Source of the DNA: Coniferiporia sulphurascens
Taxonomy: Eukaryota; Basidiomycota; Agaricomycetes; Hymenochaetales; Hymenochaetaceae
Assembly: GCA_002794785.1 (NCBI GenBank)
Contig: NBBA01000028.1
Span: forward strand, 57,194 to 121,193
DNA: 64,000 nt
Direction: 5' to 3'
Both the position numbers and the translations under genes were made by a program. Shown in pieces: positions 9,442 to 22,200 of the stretch; the first letter of the stretch is position 1; each line of letters begins with the position of its first letter. Below the pieces are notes generated by a model, which saw only the letters and a program-made list of their open reading frames with translations, ran no database searches and was not told where the DNA came from.

Positions 9442-12400
9442 ATGTCTGACGGACAGAAACCAAATACTCGTGAGCAAACACGTTTGCAAAAATTATCAGG
9501 ATTACGAATCATTGCTAACGAATTAAAAATAACGTACACACAGTCATCAACGATCGAAGAACTCGAAGAAAAAATTCAAAAAGCTAAAGATAGCAAAAGG
9601 TTAGTTGAACTGATACTTCAATGTAACCTAAGACAAATACCTATTAACGGAACAGAACAACAAATACAAGATCGAATAAACAGGTATGATAATTCTACCA
9701 AAGATGAAAAATCAAAAATAAGAATTGATTATAAACTGGAACTAACGAATCACGCTAAAGATTTAGGAATATCAGATCAAGGAAAATCATCCGAAATCAG
9801 ATACCGAATAAGTACGTATTTGGGCATATCAGATCCAAATGAAAAAGCTCAATTTAAAATTGATAATCCTTATATTAAGCCAGAAGAAGAAAGCGATAAG
9901 AAAGAAGATGACGATAAAAAAGAAAACGAAGAAGAAAACTCCGAAGAATCCAAAAATAACCCATCACGTGAGCCATCAGAGCCATCTGACCCTGACGATT
10001 CAGACGCTAACGATACCGAGGAAGATGAACCGAGTATGGCAACTAAACTCGCGGAACTCCAGAAATTCTTCGACGGAATTGAGAAACTCGACGGGCACCG
10101 AAACTACAAACTCTGGAACTACAGAGTCCGAAGTGCAATCGAGAGTGCAGGTTACGGTAACCTGCTCACTAACTCCCCAGGAACTGGAGAGGCTGGTATA
10201 TCAAGCGCTTTATATAACGGCATTATGCGCACTATGCCCGACAAAATACTGGCTTATTATCTTAATTTCTCTAAAGATATTCCAGCGCTACTCAAAGCGC
10301 TTGACGGACGATATAACGTCCAGACAACAATTACAAAGGGCTTTAACGAGGCTGCCCTTTTTGATATCAGAGGTCATGTCAGCCATTTCGATGGAACGCT
10401 CGATAACCTCAGCAATAAATACGAGGAACTAATAGCCCAAGGGGTAAAAGTTTCAGAGTCGACATATATATCGGCTATTACGAGGGCAACGCCCGAACAA
10501 TATCAATATGTACTCACACAGAGTGAGTTATATATTAAAACGATTAACGAAACAAATCCAGACAAAGATGAAATTGAACTAACCCCTCAATTTTTACTAA
10601 CGGCACTGAGAAACGCCTTTGAGGGGTGGCGTAAAAATCATCAAAGGACAGGAGCGGCGGCTAACCACCTGCCCAAGGACGAGCGGAACCACCCCTATTT
10701 TAGGGGCCGCGGACGCGGTAACAGCCGCGGTGTACAGTCACGAGGTCGCGGCTATAGGGGCCGTGGAGGATATATGCGAGGACGAGGACGAGGGGGATAC
10801 TCCCCTAACCAACAATCACACGTTATCAAGTGCTACAATTGTAACAAACTAGGGCACTTTAGTCGAGATTGCTGGGCGCCAAAAACGGAATGGACGAAGG
10901 CAGCTCAGAAGAAAAAAGAGGACGCAAACGACGATAAAGGAAAAGGGAAGGAAACGGGTGCGTCAGCGGCACCGACAACGACTGGGGCAAGTGCGGCCCA
11001 GGCTAAACATACCGCAGCAGCAGCAGCAGCAAACATCGCATCGAGTTCGCGAATAGAATTAAGCGCCGTAATCGGCCAAGGCGAAATCGGAGCATTCATA
11101 ACCGAAGTCGACGATAACGATTTCGACATGGGAGAATTCCCGATCTATTTGTATAACGACTTCCTTGACAAAATCGGAAACTATGATAGCGCCATGGAAG
11201 ACGTGGATGACAATAATTTAAACGTAAGCATTAACGTTATAACAACAGAAAAATTTGCTAACAATATTTATTCCTCAATGGATATAATCGATACTGGTGC
11301 AACAATACATTTAACACCATACTTAAATCGATTACGAAACACATATAAAACCGACACAATCACGATAACGGCCGCAAATAAAACAACATTTATGGCAAAC
11401 ATAGTAGGGGATCTTAAGCTTTACATCCCCAACGGACACTCGGTAAGTGTCATAATACTATCAAACGTATATTACAATCCTAAAATGAATATGACATTAG
11501 TCTCTCAAGGACTTCTATGTCAAGACGGCTACGAATTTATTTATAAAAAAAATGAATGTACAATAAAGTATCCTAATGGATCTTTATGCGGAAAAATTAA
11601 AAACACAAATGGATTGTATAGTATATTTAACAATGATGTACAAGCGGCTACAAAAAATGTAACATTATTTGAACTTCACAAAAAACTCGGGCATATAAGT
11701 TATGCTTACATAAAACGATTATTACAAGAAGATCAAATTACAAATCAAAAAATATCAAATTACGACGAAACTCAATGCACAATATGCATAGAAGCAAATA
11801 TTAAAAGAATGCAAATTCCAAAATTACGTATTTCAAAATTAGCCGAAAAATTTGGCGATCACATACATATGGACATATGGGGTCCAGCATCCACACATGC
11901 TATTGGAGGATATAAATATCTTCTAACACTTGTAGACGACGCTACAAGATGGATAAAAATGATTTTATTAAAAACAAAAGACGAAGGTTTAAATGCTTAT
12001 ACGACTTGGGCTACTATGCTCAATACACAATTTAATATAAAAATAAAAATATTACAAAGCGATAACGACACAGTGTTTTTAAGTAAACAATTCACTGAAT
12101 ATTTAGAAAAAAACGGAACAATATGAAAGCTGACTGTCCACGATACGCCACAACAAAATGGAGTAGCAGAACGATCACATCAAACGATTTTAAACAATAC
12201 ACGAGTAAATCTGCTACAAGCAAAATTACCACCCAGTTTATGGGGAGAAGCTGTAAAATACAGTACTTACGTTTACAATAGAACGCCAAAGAGCGCTATT
12301 GAATTTAAAACACCATATTCAAAACGATATAACGAAAATTACAATATAGACGATTTAAAAGAATTTGGCCAATATTGCATAATAAAACAAGAAGACGTAA

Positions 12401-14286
12401 ATAAATTACAACCAAAAGGAATATATGCACAATGGTTAGGATTCGACGAAGAAAGTAAAGGTCATAGAACCTATCACAACAGAAAAATCACAGTCGAACG
12501 AAATTTACAATTTTTAGATTCTCCACCATCTAAAATTGAAGGGGAGAATATAACTGAAAAACAAAACGAGCAAATAAAAGAATTAACAAATGAAAGACCA
12601 ATAAGAAATATTAAACCAACAAAACGATCATTAGGTCTAAACTTTGACAAACAAAATACAGTCGCTTATCTTACGGAATTTAATCAATTCAATACGGAAT
12701 TAATAGGCGACCCGAATTCATATCAACAAGCGATCAATAGAATTGACGCAAATCAGTGGATCACGGCAATGAAAGAAGAAATAAAAACGTTAATCGAAAG
12801 ATTTACATGGAAAATCATTGATCCACCAAAAGAAGCAAACATAATCGGAACAAGATTTGTTTACAAAACAAAAAGATTAGCAAACGGAGAAATCGAACGT
12901 TACAAAGCAAGATTAGTAGTTCAAGGATTTGCCCAGAAAGAAGGCATAGACTACTACTCAAACGATACATTCGCTCCAGTAGCACGATTAGCTACAGTAA
13001 GAACAATATTAAGTTGGAGCGCAACAAACAATTACGAAATTCACCAAATCGATATAAAATCAGCTTACCTATACGGCGAATTAGAAAAAGACGAAAACAT
13101 ATACATAAAACCACCACCAGGAAATCTAATTAAAATAAAACCTGGACAAGTTTTAAAACTAAACAAAGCCTTATACGGATTAAAACAAGCAGGCAGACGA
13201 TGGTATAAAAAATTATCAGAAATACTAATTGGAATTGGACTAACAAGAGCAGTCCAAGATAACGCAGTATTCCTAAGAAAAGATAAAGGAAAAACAATTC
13301 TAATACTTTTCATACATGTTGACGACATAACGATATGTGGCTTAAACCTAAAAATAATAAAAGCCTTTAAAGATGAAATTGGAAAACATGTAAAATTCAC
13401 TGACGGAAACGATATACATTGGTTACTCGGCATTGAAATTGAAAGAAACCGAGATGAAAGAATCATAAAATTAAGACAAAAACATTATATTGATAATATA
13501 ATAGAAAAATATAAATTAAAAGACGCTGCAACGGTACGAACACCAATGACACCAGGTCAAGTGTTAAAATCACTCGAAAATCCAACTAATGAAGAATTAA
13601 ACTTCATGAATCAAATACCATATATGAACATGGTTGGAGCATTACGATATGCAGCAGATTGTACGAGACCTGACATATCATTTGCAACAGGTCAATTTGC
13701 TAGGCATTTAAATAAACCTAGTATTGAACATTACAATGCAGTAAAACACTGTTTTAAATATTTAAAAGGAACGAACGATTATTGGTTAATACTCGGTGGA
13801 AAAGAACCAATCGAGTTAATCGGATACACCGATGCTGATGGAATGACACAAGAAGGCCATAAAGCAATATCTGGATACATATTCCAAATAGGAAATGCAA
13901 CGACATCATGGTCAAGTAAAAAACAAGAACTAGTGTCATTATCAGTATGCGAAGCAGAATTGCAAGCTTTAACTCATGGAGTAAAAGAAGCTATATGGCT
14001 ACGAAGACTGGTTGAAGAGGTACTGCAGACCTTGGATACACCTACGAAAATATTATGTGATAATCAAGCAGCCATAACAATAGTAAATTCAACAGAACAA
14101 AAATATACGCAACGAACAAAACACATTGATATACGAAAAGACTTCTTACGAGATTATATTGAAAATGAAACAATATCAGTTTCATATATTCCAACTGGAC
14201 AGCAAAAGGCTGATATTATGACAAAAGCGCTAACGATAGAATTAATCAAACGTTTTACAAGTCTACTCCGCCTAGTAAAAGTTTGA
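9442..14286 (+). pseudogene. copia gag-pol polyprotein, one nonsense codon
   Basis: This single 1614-codon frame encodes the whole Ty1/copia polyprotein. The acidic gag is followed by an Arg/Gly-rich stretch and a CCHC knuckle (C464, C467, H472, C477). Protease follows with DTGA at about 617. Integrase has a His-His-Cys-Cys finger (LHKKLGH to CTIC) and a DD35E triad at D811, D874 and E910. RT has YGLKQAGRRW and HVDD (1292-1295), and RNase H has YTDADG near 1464. The frame is interrupted once, by TGA at 12124-12126, where copy 2 has CGA (Arg), between the second and third integrase catalytic residues. No frameshift is seen. The ATG chosen starts MSDGQKPNTREQ, 69 bases after the LTR. Confidence 0.92.
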
Positions 14287-14293
14287 AGGGGAG
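14285..14293 (+). promoter_or_regulatory. Polypurine tract of copia copy 1
   Basis: GAAGGGGAG lies immediately before the 3' LTR and overlaps the end of the polyprotein frame, where it would prime plus-strand cDNA. The same tract is found inverted at 29279-29287 in copy 2. Confidence 0.8.
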
Positions 14294-14548
14294 TATTAAA
14301 TAAATATAACGAACGATATAAATATAGTACGTGGTCATATGAACAACCACCTTACTAAGTGAACGATAACGCAACAATAACGCCATACGATAGGAGCTAG
14401 TTAGTTATAGTAGTACTAGCCCACAGAACGTGTATATAAGGGGAGCTGGTCTCGCCCTAGAAATACATCGGTTTACGCTGATAACCCACCTTGCCTGAGT
14501 CTCACCACTGCACCTCATCGTCTACCACAACGTGCGTAGATTTTAAGA
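14294..14548 (+). repeat. 3' LTR of copia copy 1
   Basis: This is identical in length (255 bp) to the 5' LTR, with one visible difference (G at 14536). It starts right after the polypurine tract and ends before TSD copy GTGGT at 14549-14553. Confidence 0.92.
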
Positions 14549-14553
14549 GTGGT

Positions 14554-15963
14554 GCCCCAAGCGAAGGCAGTCGTTGAAAAGTGTGAGTATCTCATCGGGG
14601 TAGGCATCGACCACCCATTTGAGTGGGCGGTAGCCTATTCCCGAGAGGCCTGGAGCCGACAGGTTGGATGTGTCGGCCAGTGCCCCTGTAAGCTCTGTTA
14701 AGAGTATGGGCAGGGCAGCTGGTTGATTAGGTGGGAGCAGAGTGTCGTTCGCTTCCTGGAGTGGGGGGGGCATGAAGAAGGTTTTGCGAAATAACTCACC
14801 TTTCTCATTGTCTGTCTGAGTGAAGGAGCCATCTCGCCTTTTGAGCGAGGGGATCGGTGTCTGTCGGTTGCTGAGGCTGCATTTGGCCCAGTTCCATATG
14901 TTGGAGGTGTCCACTTCTGATGCCTGGTCAGCATAGAACTGCCGTTTGGCAGTCCTAATGCCCCTTTTAAAGGCTCGTCTTGCAGAAGCATGCTGGAGGG
15001 GAGTGGTGGCCATCGTAATGGTGGATAGGAGGGTCTTGCAGTGGGGTGACCACCATGGGACTTCCATTTTTGATGGTTTGGAGAGATGGGTGAATGGCTG
15101 GAGGGTGGTGGTCATGGAGTCAATGACTGCCTTAGCTTTGGTGTCCAGGGCTTGGGTGTCGAGTCCTGGGAGGCGGAATGCTTCTTCGAGTAGGGGGAAG
15201 GCGATGTCAGTCCATTCCTCCTTGTCAGCTGGGAGTAGCTGGCATGTCTTTAGGATGGGAGGGGGGGGCCGAAAGGGCAGTGACCAGTGTAGGATTGTGT
15301 GGTTGGACAGCAGGGAGTGGTCGGAGGTAGCCGAGTCTAAAATATCATCGGGGTTGACCACAGGTGGGGCCCAAATCATGTCAATGGGACACTGATGACT
15401 CTTGCCATCGGGCCGTGAGTCAGAGTCAGGAAGGTGGGCTGGCAACAGGCCATGCTCCTGGAAGAAGTCATCAAGGGGTTGCGCCCCCAAGTCGTCTCGC
15501 CGTGTAGCTGGGAGTTTGGACCACATGTGGTGGCGATGGTTGAAGTCGCCCGCCACAAGTAGGGTGGTGGCTAGTGCCGAGGGGAGTGTAAATAGAAATG
15601 ACTCACCTGGGTACTGTGTGACGGCGTTCTCTCGGTCCAGGGGGTGCATGCCATAGAAGTTGCACACCTGGAGGGTGAGTTGGGATTGTATCTCCACTGT
15701 CAGTACATCAGTGCTGTGGGATGCGGCTCTGAGTATTGACCAGGAAGTAGGGGGAAGGGCCCTTGATATGTACATGACCACCCAAGGGCGAACCTCTGGT
15801 GGTAAGACTGGCACATAGCCCGGGATGGTTGGGACATTGAGGACTGGGGTGCCGGTCGGGTCGGTGAGTGAGGGTTGCAAGCCTATTTGGTACCATGGGG
15901 GTTCCTGGATAAGAATTAAGTGCGGGGGGGAGGGGTCAGTTGTAAGGACTGGAATTAGGGAAT
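14554..15963 (-). pseudogene. LINE C ORF2, endonuclease and RT N-terminus
   Basis: The open stretch from 15960 down to 14554 gives an APE-type endonuclease, which nicks target DNA to start reverse transcription. It shows LILIQEPPWYQIG (catalytic Glu), VAGDFNHRHHMWS (Asp/Asn), PIDMIWAPP and the distal S(D/N)H position, where this copy reads LLSNHTILHWS. The usual SDH Asp is replaced by Asn, a likely inactivating change. The RT N-terminal region follows, up to NDCLRLGHH, where copia 1 is inserted. On the upstream side a truncated LINE splits the first residues of ORF2 from the rest. Confidence 0.85.
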
Positions 15964-16667
15964 ACCCCCCATGGCCTGTGCAGTCGACCACCCACATCCT
16001 CGGCGGCTGCAGCACCTTCCACCTGTGGATACGATGTGTATGGCCACCTCGGGACCCTCTCCCAGTCCACCATTCTGAGTGGGCTGATGAAAACCGCCTC
16101 CCGGTTCTTCGCCATTGGCTCAGGCTAACGGGGCACCTGAACTGCCTCTCTGACTGTGCCGCAGGTGCCATCCGGCTCTCCTTTGCCGTGATGGACCTAG
16201 ACGGACACCCTACCGATGAGGATATGGACCTGGACCTCCTATGGGACTACATGCATCGTATGCTTGGACCTTGAACTCGGGACTCGGACCAAGCCCTTAT
16301 GGAGCTATCAGGTACACTCCCCCCTTTCCCACTCGAATAATGCCTGCCTTTCAGATTCCTCTGGATATGTCTCAGCCGGCGCTCTTGCCCTCCCTTTCCA
16401 CTTCTAAGCTTCCTACCTTTACCTGCCTTTACCCATGTGGTTAGTTCATAGCGATATGTATCCCACCTTCTCCTCATGTTTTTCTAACACAATAGGGGCT
16501 CTTCACACTTCAGCCCCCTCAGGGAGCAGAGCCCCTGCCCAGTTTTGTGCGATGCACAATGACAGGCGCCTCTGTGGTTATGTAGTTAGGGCCCCCCCTT
16601 TGGGGAGGCAGCTTGTAATTATGTAATACTGCAGGAATAATAATAATAATAAAAAAAGAAAAAAAAA
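15964..16667 (+). mobile_element. 5'-truncated A-type LINE (0.7 kb) with TSD
   Basis: The 13-bp TSD GGAATTAGGGAAT is at 15951-15963 and 16668-16680. The insert starts inside the C-terminal extension beyond RNase H (HILGGCSTFHLWIRCVWPPR, DEDMDLDLLWDY). At 16272-16274 a TGA replaces an expected CGA. The A-type tail with two hairpins runs to poly(A) at 16650-16667. Its strand is opposite to host LINE C. As a dead-on-arrival copy it cannot move. Confidence 0.9.
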
Positions 16668-16680
16668 GGAATTAGGGAAT

Positions 16681-17134
16681 GTATCGCTGCTAGTGAGCAG
16701 GCGGCGTTCCACTGTAAGATAGAGAGTGTCTCTATCATATTTCCCCCATCTGTTCATCGGTGGGGTTGGTGGCGAGGGCCTCTTCGATTTGGCGGTAGTG
16801 CCTTTTCTTAGGGCAGGCCGGCAGGGTGGCGGGGTGGTCGCCCTTGCAGTTGTTGCAGAGGCGGGGGTGTGGGCATGTGTCGCCTTTGGGCACTGCATCT
16901 GTGGCGCAGTGGGCGCATGATTTGCGGTGATTGTGGGTCAAATGGGCACCTGCAGAGTCAGCACAGCAGGGTTGGGCTCGGCAGTCCTTTGTTCCGTGGC
17001 CGAGGCCCTGGCACCTCTCACATTGGGTGAGGGTGGGGCAAACAGGTGGGACCGAGAGCCTGAGGGTGGATCCGAACATCCAGATGCGGGGCCTCTTGAG
17101 GAGGCGTTTGCAGATGGAGCCATCGGGATCAACA
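16681..17134 (-). pseudogene. LINE C gag C-terminus (zinc knuckles) and start of ORF2
   Basis: On the minus strand this encodes RIWMFGS, LTQCERCQGLGHGTKDC, a second Cys/His cluster and CPKKRHYRQIEEAL, ending at TGA 16737-16735. The ORF2 ATG (16738-16736) overlaps the stop as ATGA. ORF2 then begins MIETLSILQWNAA and is cut at 16681 by the truncated LINE. Its gag N-terminal half is at 23520-25154, separated by LINE F. Confidence 0.85.
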
Positions 17135-17202
17135 AAGGAGAAGACATCCTTCTTGACCAGTAACCACCACCATCGACTAGTGCAGGTAGCTAAAACTCCC
17201 CC

Positions 17203-19229
17203 ATGTTGAACCCCAGTGGATACAGGAATGCTCTACGATCGACTCAACCACCCCTCCCACCCCCCTCATCGGCCAGCGCCAATGCCGACAGGGCTGCCAG
17301 AGCTGCCGCCAATTGGGTGGCTGCTGGCAATGTTGCCGCCGCTTTGCACGGAACGACCCCCACCCCTGCCCAAATTGACCCAGGCCTCCCAGCGTCGTCC
17401 CTGGATGCACTCCGTCTCACCCCATCCCCCGTCATTGGAGTCTCGAACATGGAGTTCACTCGCATGTTTGAGCACGTCAGCCGCCCCCCGTCAGTAGGTT
17501 CCAACCCCCCCGCCAGCTCCAACGAGCAGGGCGAGATGGAAGATATCCTCAAGAACCTGCACACTCCCTCGCCACTGCTCACCAACAAGTGTTCATCCGA
17601 GAACCTCTCCCCGCACACCCCCCGACCCCGCCCTCAAGCCCAGTTCGAGCCGCACACATCGGGCTTTATGTACGCCATCTCCAGAGTGCTAGAGGACTTC
17701 GACAGGAAGACCCACCGCTACAATCCCGCAGAGATTGACCGAGCTGCGGCTAAGTTTGTGGGTGACCTCCTCTGGAACATCCAACAGACCATCGCCGGTG
17801 TTTTAAGGGATGAGAAGGACCCCCAATACATCATCTCTCACAACATCGAGATGGCCTACAACATCGCAAGAGGGGGGGCGGAAGCCTCCCTACCAGCGCC
17901 CTTTGCCCCAGCTCGCCCCCAACAACAGACCCCAACCACCGCCCCCCAACCCTCTGCCCCGACCAGGACCCCCGGAACCACTAACGTGTCACCTGATGTG
18001 GCTGTGCTGACTAACATTGTCAAACAGCTCTCCACAGAAGTGGCCTCCATCTCCCAGCAAGTCTCCACACTTGTCAACCGGCCCACGCCCCATGCCCCAC
18101 AGGCCCAGAAGGCCCAGGCCACTACTACCACCACCCAGCCCGCTAACATTGTGGCACCAACATCATACACCCAGGTGGTGGCTGCCCCGGCGCCACCCAC
18201 CGCCTCCAACCCCAACCCCGCTGCACTTGCTCCAGGTGCTGTCTTTACAACAGTAACCCACAAGAAGAAGAAAAAAGCAGCACCAAGTTCCACCCCCACC
18301 CCCAATGTATGCCAAGGACCCCACCCTGGTCCTCCTCCCGGCGATCTCGCTCAAATCTGAGATCCAGCTCCCGGCAATGTGCCTCACCGCCACCGCCCAT
18401 GAGTTCTTCTCCTCCCTTCCCACTGCTGACCAGGTCACAGTGTTGGCCTCCTCTTTTAATGTAAAAGGGAACCTCGTGACCTCCTTCGCCAAGCGCCCCG
18501 CCTCTGCCTCCCTGGCCACGGACACAATCATCGATCGACACTCCACGGCCTTTGCGGCTCACATGCATGAGCACTGCCTCTCGGTCCCAGTCGACAAGAT
18601 CCCCAAGCAGTACACACTCACCCCCATCCGTGTCCGCCCCTGGTCCGCCCTCTGCATCTCCATGTGTGGACTACCTCTTCGGCCAGAATGGCCACACCAT
18701 ATCCCCCAAGGCCCTCATGGCCGAAATCTGGAACAATCCGTCTCTCCGCCCCCTCGACTTCATAGTCGACCCCCACTTCGCCGCCACAGAAGAGCACCTC
18801 CCGACCCTCCAGAAGTGCCCTGTGGCGTTCTCCTTTTCTGACCCCGATGGATCCATCAGGGCGCAACTCCTTAAGCGCCCTCGTGTTTGGTTGTTCGGCT
18901 CCGCCCTCTCCCTCTCGGTCCCACCCTACTGCCCCGGCCTTACACAATGTGAACACTGCCAGGGCCTTGGCCATGGAACGAGGGGTTGCTGTGCCCAGCC
19001 ATGCTGCGCCGACTGCAGGGGAGGACACCTCACCCACAACCACCATAAGTTGTGTGCATCCTGCGCTTCTGAAGCCGTCGAGGGTGACCACTGCCCTCAC
19101 CCTCGCTACTGCACAAACTGCAAAGGCAACCACCCTGCCACCCTACCTCAATGCCCCAAGAAACGGCGTTTCCGCCAAATCGAGGCGGCCATTGACGGAC
19201 CTGACGACGACCACATGGAGGACCAATGA
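17203..19229 (+). pseudogene. LINE F gag (ORF1) pseudogene
   Basis: ORF1 starts at ATG 17203, 57 bases after the 5' end. It opens with a Pro/Ala-rich region, a helical stretch (ADRAARAAANWVAAGNVAAA), the conserved block FVGDLLWNIQQTIAGVLRDE, a Pro/Thr/Gln linker and a Lys patch (HKKKKKAAP). A frameshift near 18290 moves the reading to MYAKDPTLVLLPAI. A second break near 18665 lost about seven bases between short repeats compared with H. The core YLFGQNGHTISPKALMAEI and three zinc-knuckle-like clusters (CEHCQGLGHGTRGC onward) follow to the TGA at 19227-19229. It is non-functional as read. Confidence 0.85.
19226..19229 (+). promoter_or_regulatory. ATGA overlap of ORF1 stop and ORF2 start
   Basis: The ORF2 ATG shares two bases with the ORF1 TGA. 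The same overlap is seen in E1 (32-29), C (16738-16735), H (37050-37047), G (39438-39441), C2 (49536-49539) and A' (60199-60196). Coupled termination and reinitiation is known for some LINEs such as SART1. Applying that mechanism here is inference. Confidence 0.75.
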
Positions 19230-22200
19230 ATAGAGACATCTCTATTCTTCAGTGGAATGCTGCACGCTCTTTGGCCGCAGTCCATTCCCTCATTCCAATC
19301 CTCACTACTGACCCATCCCCACCCACCATCACTTTGATTCAGGAACCCCCCTGGTACCAAATCGGCCTCCAGCCATCCCTCACCAACCCCACTGGAACTC
19401 CAGTCCTCAACATACCCTCCCTTCCCAGGTACATAGCAGTCCTGCCCCCAGCCACTCGGCCCTGGGTGGTCACCTATGTTTCCTGTACCATCCCCATCAC
19501 CTCATGGTCTGTCCTCAGGGCCGCCTCATCTGGCACCGATGTCCTCACTATCGAAATCCATGCCCACCTGACGATCCGCCTATGCAACTTTTATGGGATG
19601 CATGTGCCGGACTGTACTACCACCACCCCACAATACCCAGGTGAGTCGTTCCTTTATATGATCCCACCAGCCTTGGCCTCCACCCTCCTAGTGGCAGGCG
19701 ACTTCAACCGTCGCTACCACTCATGGTCCAAACTCCTCGCTGCCCAGCAGGAGGATTTGAGGGTGCAACCCCTTGATGACTTCTTTCGAGAGCATGGCCT
19801 TGCGCCAGCTCACCTCCCGGATTCTGACTCACAGCCCATCAACAATTGTTGGCAGTGCCCTATTGGCATGATCTGGGCCCCACCCGCCATCAATCCCGAC
19901 TCCATCATAGATTCGGGCTCTTCAACCACCTCCCCACTGTCCGACCATGCTATTCTACGCTGGTCCCTGCCGTCTTGACCCCCACCCCCTGTCACGAAAA
20001 CACACCGGCTCCTCCCGGATGACAGAGAAACGTGGACCGATATCGCCTTTCCACTACTTGAAACCGCTTTCCACCTCCTGGCGAGCAACACCCTCACCCT
20101 AGACACCAAAGCACAGGCAGTGGCCGACTCTATGATCGCTGCCCTCGCCCCCTTCACCCGACTCGCCAAGCCGTGCAAAACCGAGGTCCCCTGGTGGACC
20201 CCGACATGCAAATTGCTCCTCCAGGCAATAGTGATGGCCACCACCCCCCTTCAGCAATCAGCAGCCCACCACGCTTTCAAGCGTGGCATTCGAGCAGCCA
20301 AGCGGCATTTCTACGCTGACCAAGCTGACACTGCAGATGCCTCCAATATCTGGAGCTGGGCCAAACGCGGCCTCGGCAACTGACCCACACCTATACCATC
20401 GTTAAGAAAGAGCGATGGCACCTTCACCCAATCGGACAATGAGAAAGGTGAGCTTTTCCGCACAACCTTCTTCATGCCCCCCCCACTCCCGGTAGTGGCC
20501 GTCACACCACCACCCCTCCCCCAACCAGCTGCCCTGCCTATACTCCTTGTGGAGCTTACAGGGGCACTGGCTGACACCTCCAACTTGTCAGCTCCAGGCC
20601 TCTCAGGGATCGGCTATCGCCCACTCAAATGGGTGGTAGACGCTTACCCAGAGGAGATACTTACCCTTTTCAACAACTGCCTGCGCATGGGGCACCACCC
20701 CAAGTGCTGGCAGGCGGCAAAGGTGGTAATGCTGCAGAAGCCTAACAAGAAGGACCTGTTCTCGCCAAGATCATATCGGCCCATCACCCTCGAGGAGACC
20801 TTAGGGAAACTCCTCAAAAAGATCATAGCTAACCGGCTCCAGTTCTTCGCTAACACGTGGGACTGGTTGCCACCTAACCAATATGGAGGGCATCAGGGAC
20901 ACTCAGTCTACGACGCCACCCAACACCTCCTACAGATTGCAGAACGTGCCCATGCAGAGGGCCTTGTATGTTTGATCCTCGCAGTCGACATACAGGGTTT
21001 CTTCGACTCAGTGCACCCGCAACTCCTCCACCGACAACTGCTGGACCTCCAGTGCCTGCCTGACATGGCGGACTGGTGCCTGTCCTTCATGATGGATCGG
21101 CAGGTCGCCATTGCCTTCAACAGCACCACCCTCCCAACCGCCCAGAAACCCGACCTCGGCACCCCTCAGGGATCGCCAGTATCCCCTATCCTCTCCACCA
21201 TATTTGTGGGTGTGGTCCTCTGGAAATTTCACCAAACCGGCACCACTGCCCTCGCATATGTTGATGACCACCTCCTTGTGCATGTCGGCCCCAGTGTGGC
21301 ATCCAACTGCCAGCAACTCACTGCCGCCTACCACCAACTCGATGCTCTCTTTGGCGACATTGGTCTCAACATCAAGGCTGCCAAGACAGAGTGCCTACAC
21401 TTCCACCTGCCCCAGTGCCGCTCCTCAGCTTACACCAACTGGGACACAGCTGGGGTTCAGGTTGACCCGACCATGCTCATCCGACCTTCTATCCCCCTCC
21501 ACTGGCTGGGGATTTGGTGGGACCCCGCCCTCACCTTCAAGGCACCCTCCGCATTCTTGGTAACACCGAATGTGGCATCTCGGCCCTCCTCCTCTGTCAC
21601 CTATACATTGCCTGCATCCGCTCCATCCTCACATGGGGGGCGCCAGTCTGGTACCACAGGTGACGCCAAAAAACCTTAGTAAGCCGCCTGCAAGCTGTGC
21701 AAAACACGGCATGCAGATGGATCCTCGGCATCTATAAAGGTGCCTCTCCACTCTCCACAAATTTCCTTTGCTCCCTTCCCCCTCTCCAGTATTATTTTGA
21801 ATATGCTAAGACCCTACACTCTCTGCGCCTTTGGCGCACCCCGCACTCCGTCAGTAGAAAACATTATTACAAAACCGTAGCTAACCATCCCTTCTCCACT
21901 TCTCTGCAGGTCTGGGTCCCCTGGGTTCAACCGGTTCCTGCATACACTCATCCCCCATGGACGGATCCTCTGGCATTTATGAACGGCCGAGTATCATTTG
22001 CCTCTCCCATCACTCTGGTTAGCAAGGACACCTGCAAACAGTTTGTGGAGGCTGCCCACTCCCTGAGCACCCTCCCCCACCTCCAGGTCTTCACCGATGG
22101 CTCCCGCATGGGGACGAAGTCTGGTTCTGCTGTCTGCGCCATGATGGGCCTCACCCGCCTAAAGTCACGCAGGCTCGCCTCCCCTACATGTGCCACAGCA

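Larger units (their letters stand above)
9118..14548 (+). mobile_element. Ty1/copia retrotransposon, copy 1 (5.43 kb)
   Basis: Two 255-bp LTRs (9118-9372 and 14294-14548) differ at one position (A at 9360, G at 14536, a CpG transition), so the insertion is young. The TSD is GTGGT at 9113-9117 and 14549-14553. The order protease, integrase, RT, RNase H is diagnostic of Ty1/copia. The element is much more AT-rich than the LINEs around it. It is inserted in the RT of LINE C. One nonsense codon is the only coding defect I found, so it could be mobilised by an intact sister. Copy 2 is at 29022-34453. Confidence 0.93.

Noticed and set aside
17856..18305. Long open frames antisense to gag and RNase H (for example 17856-18305 minus, 15402-15656 plus, 48910-49250 minus)
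   Set aside because: They mirror GC-rich, codon-biased LINE genes, recur in the same place in every copy and show no motif of their own. They are shadows of the real reading frames.
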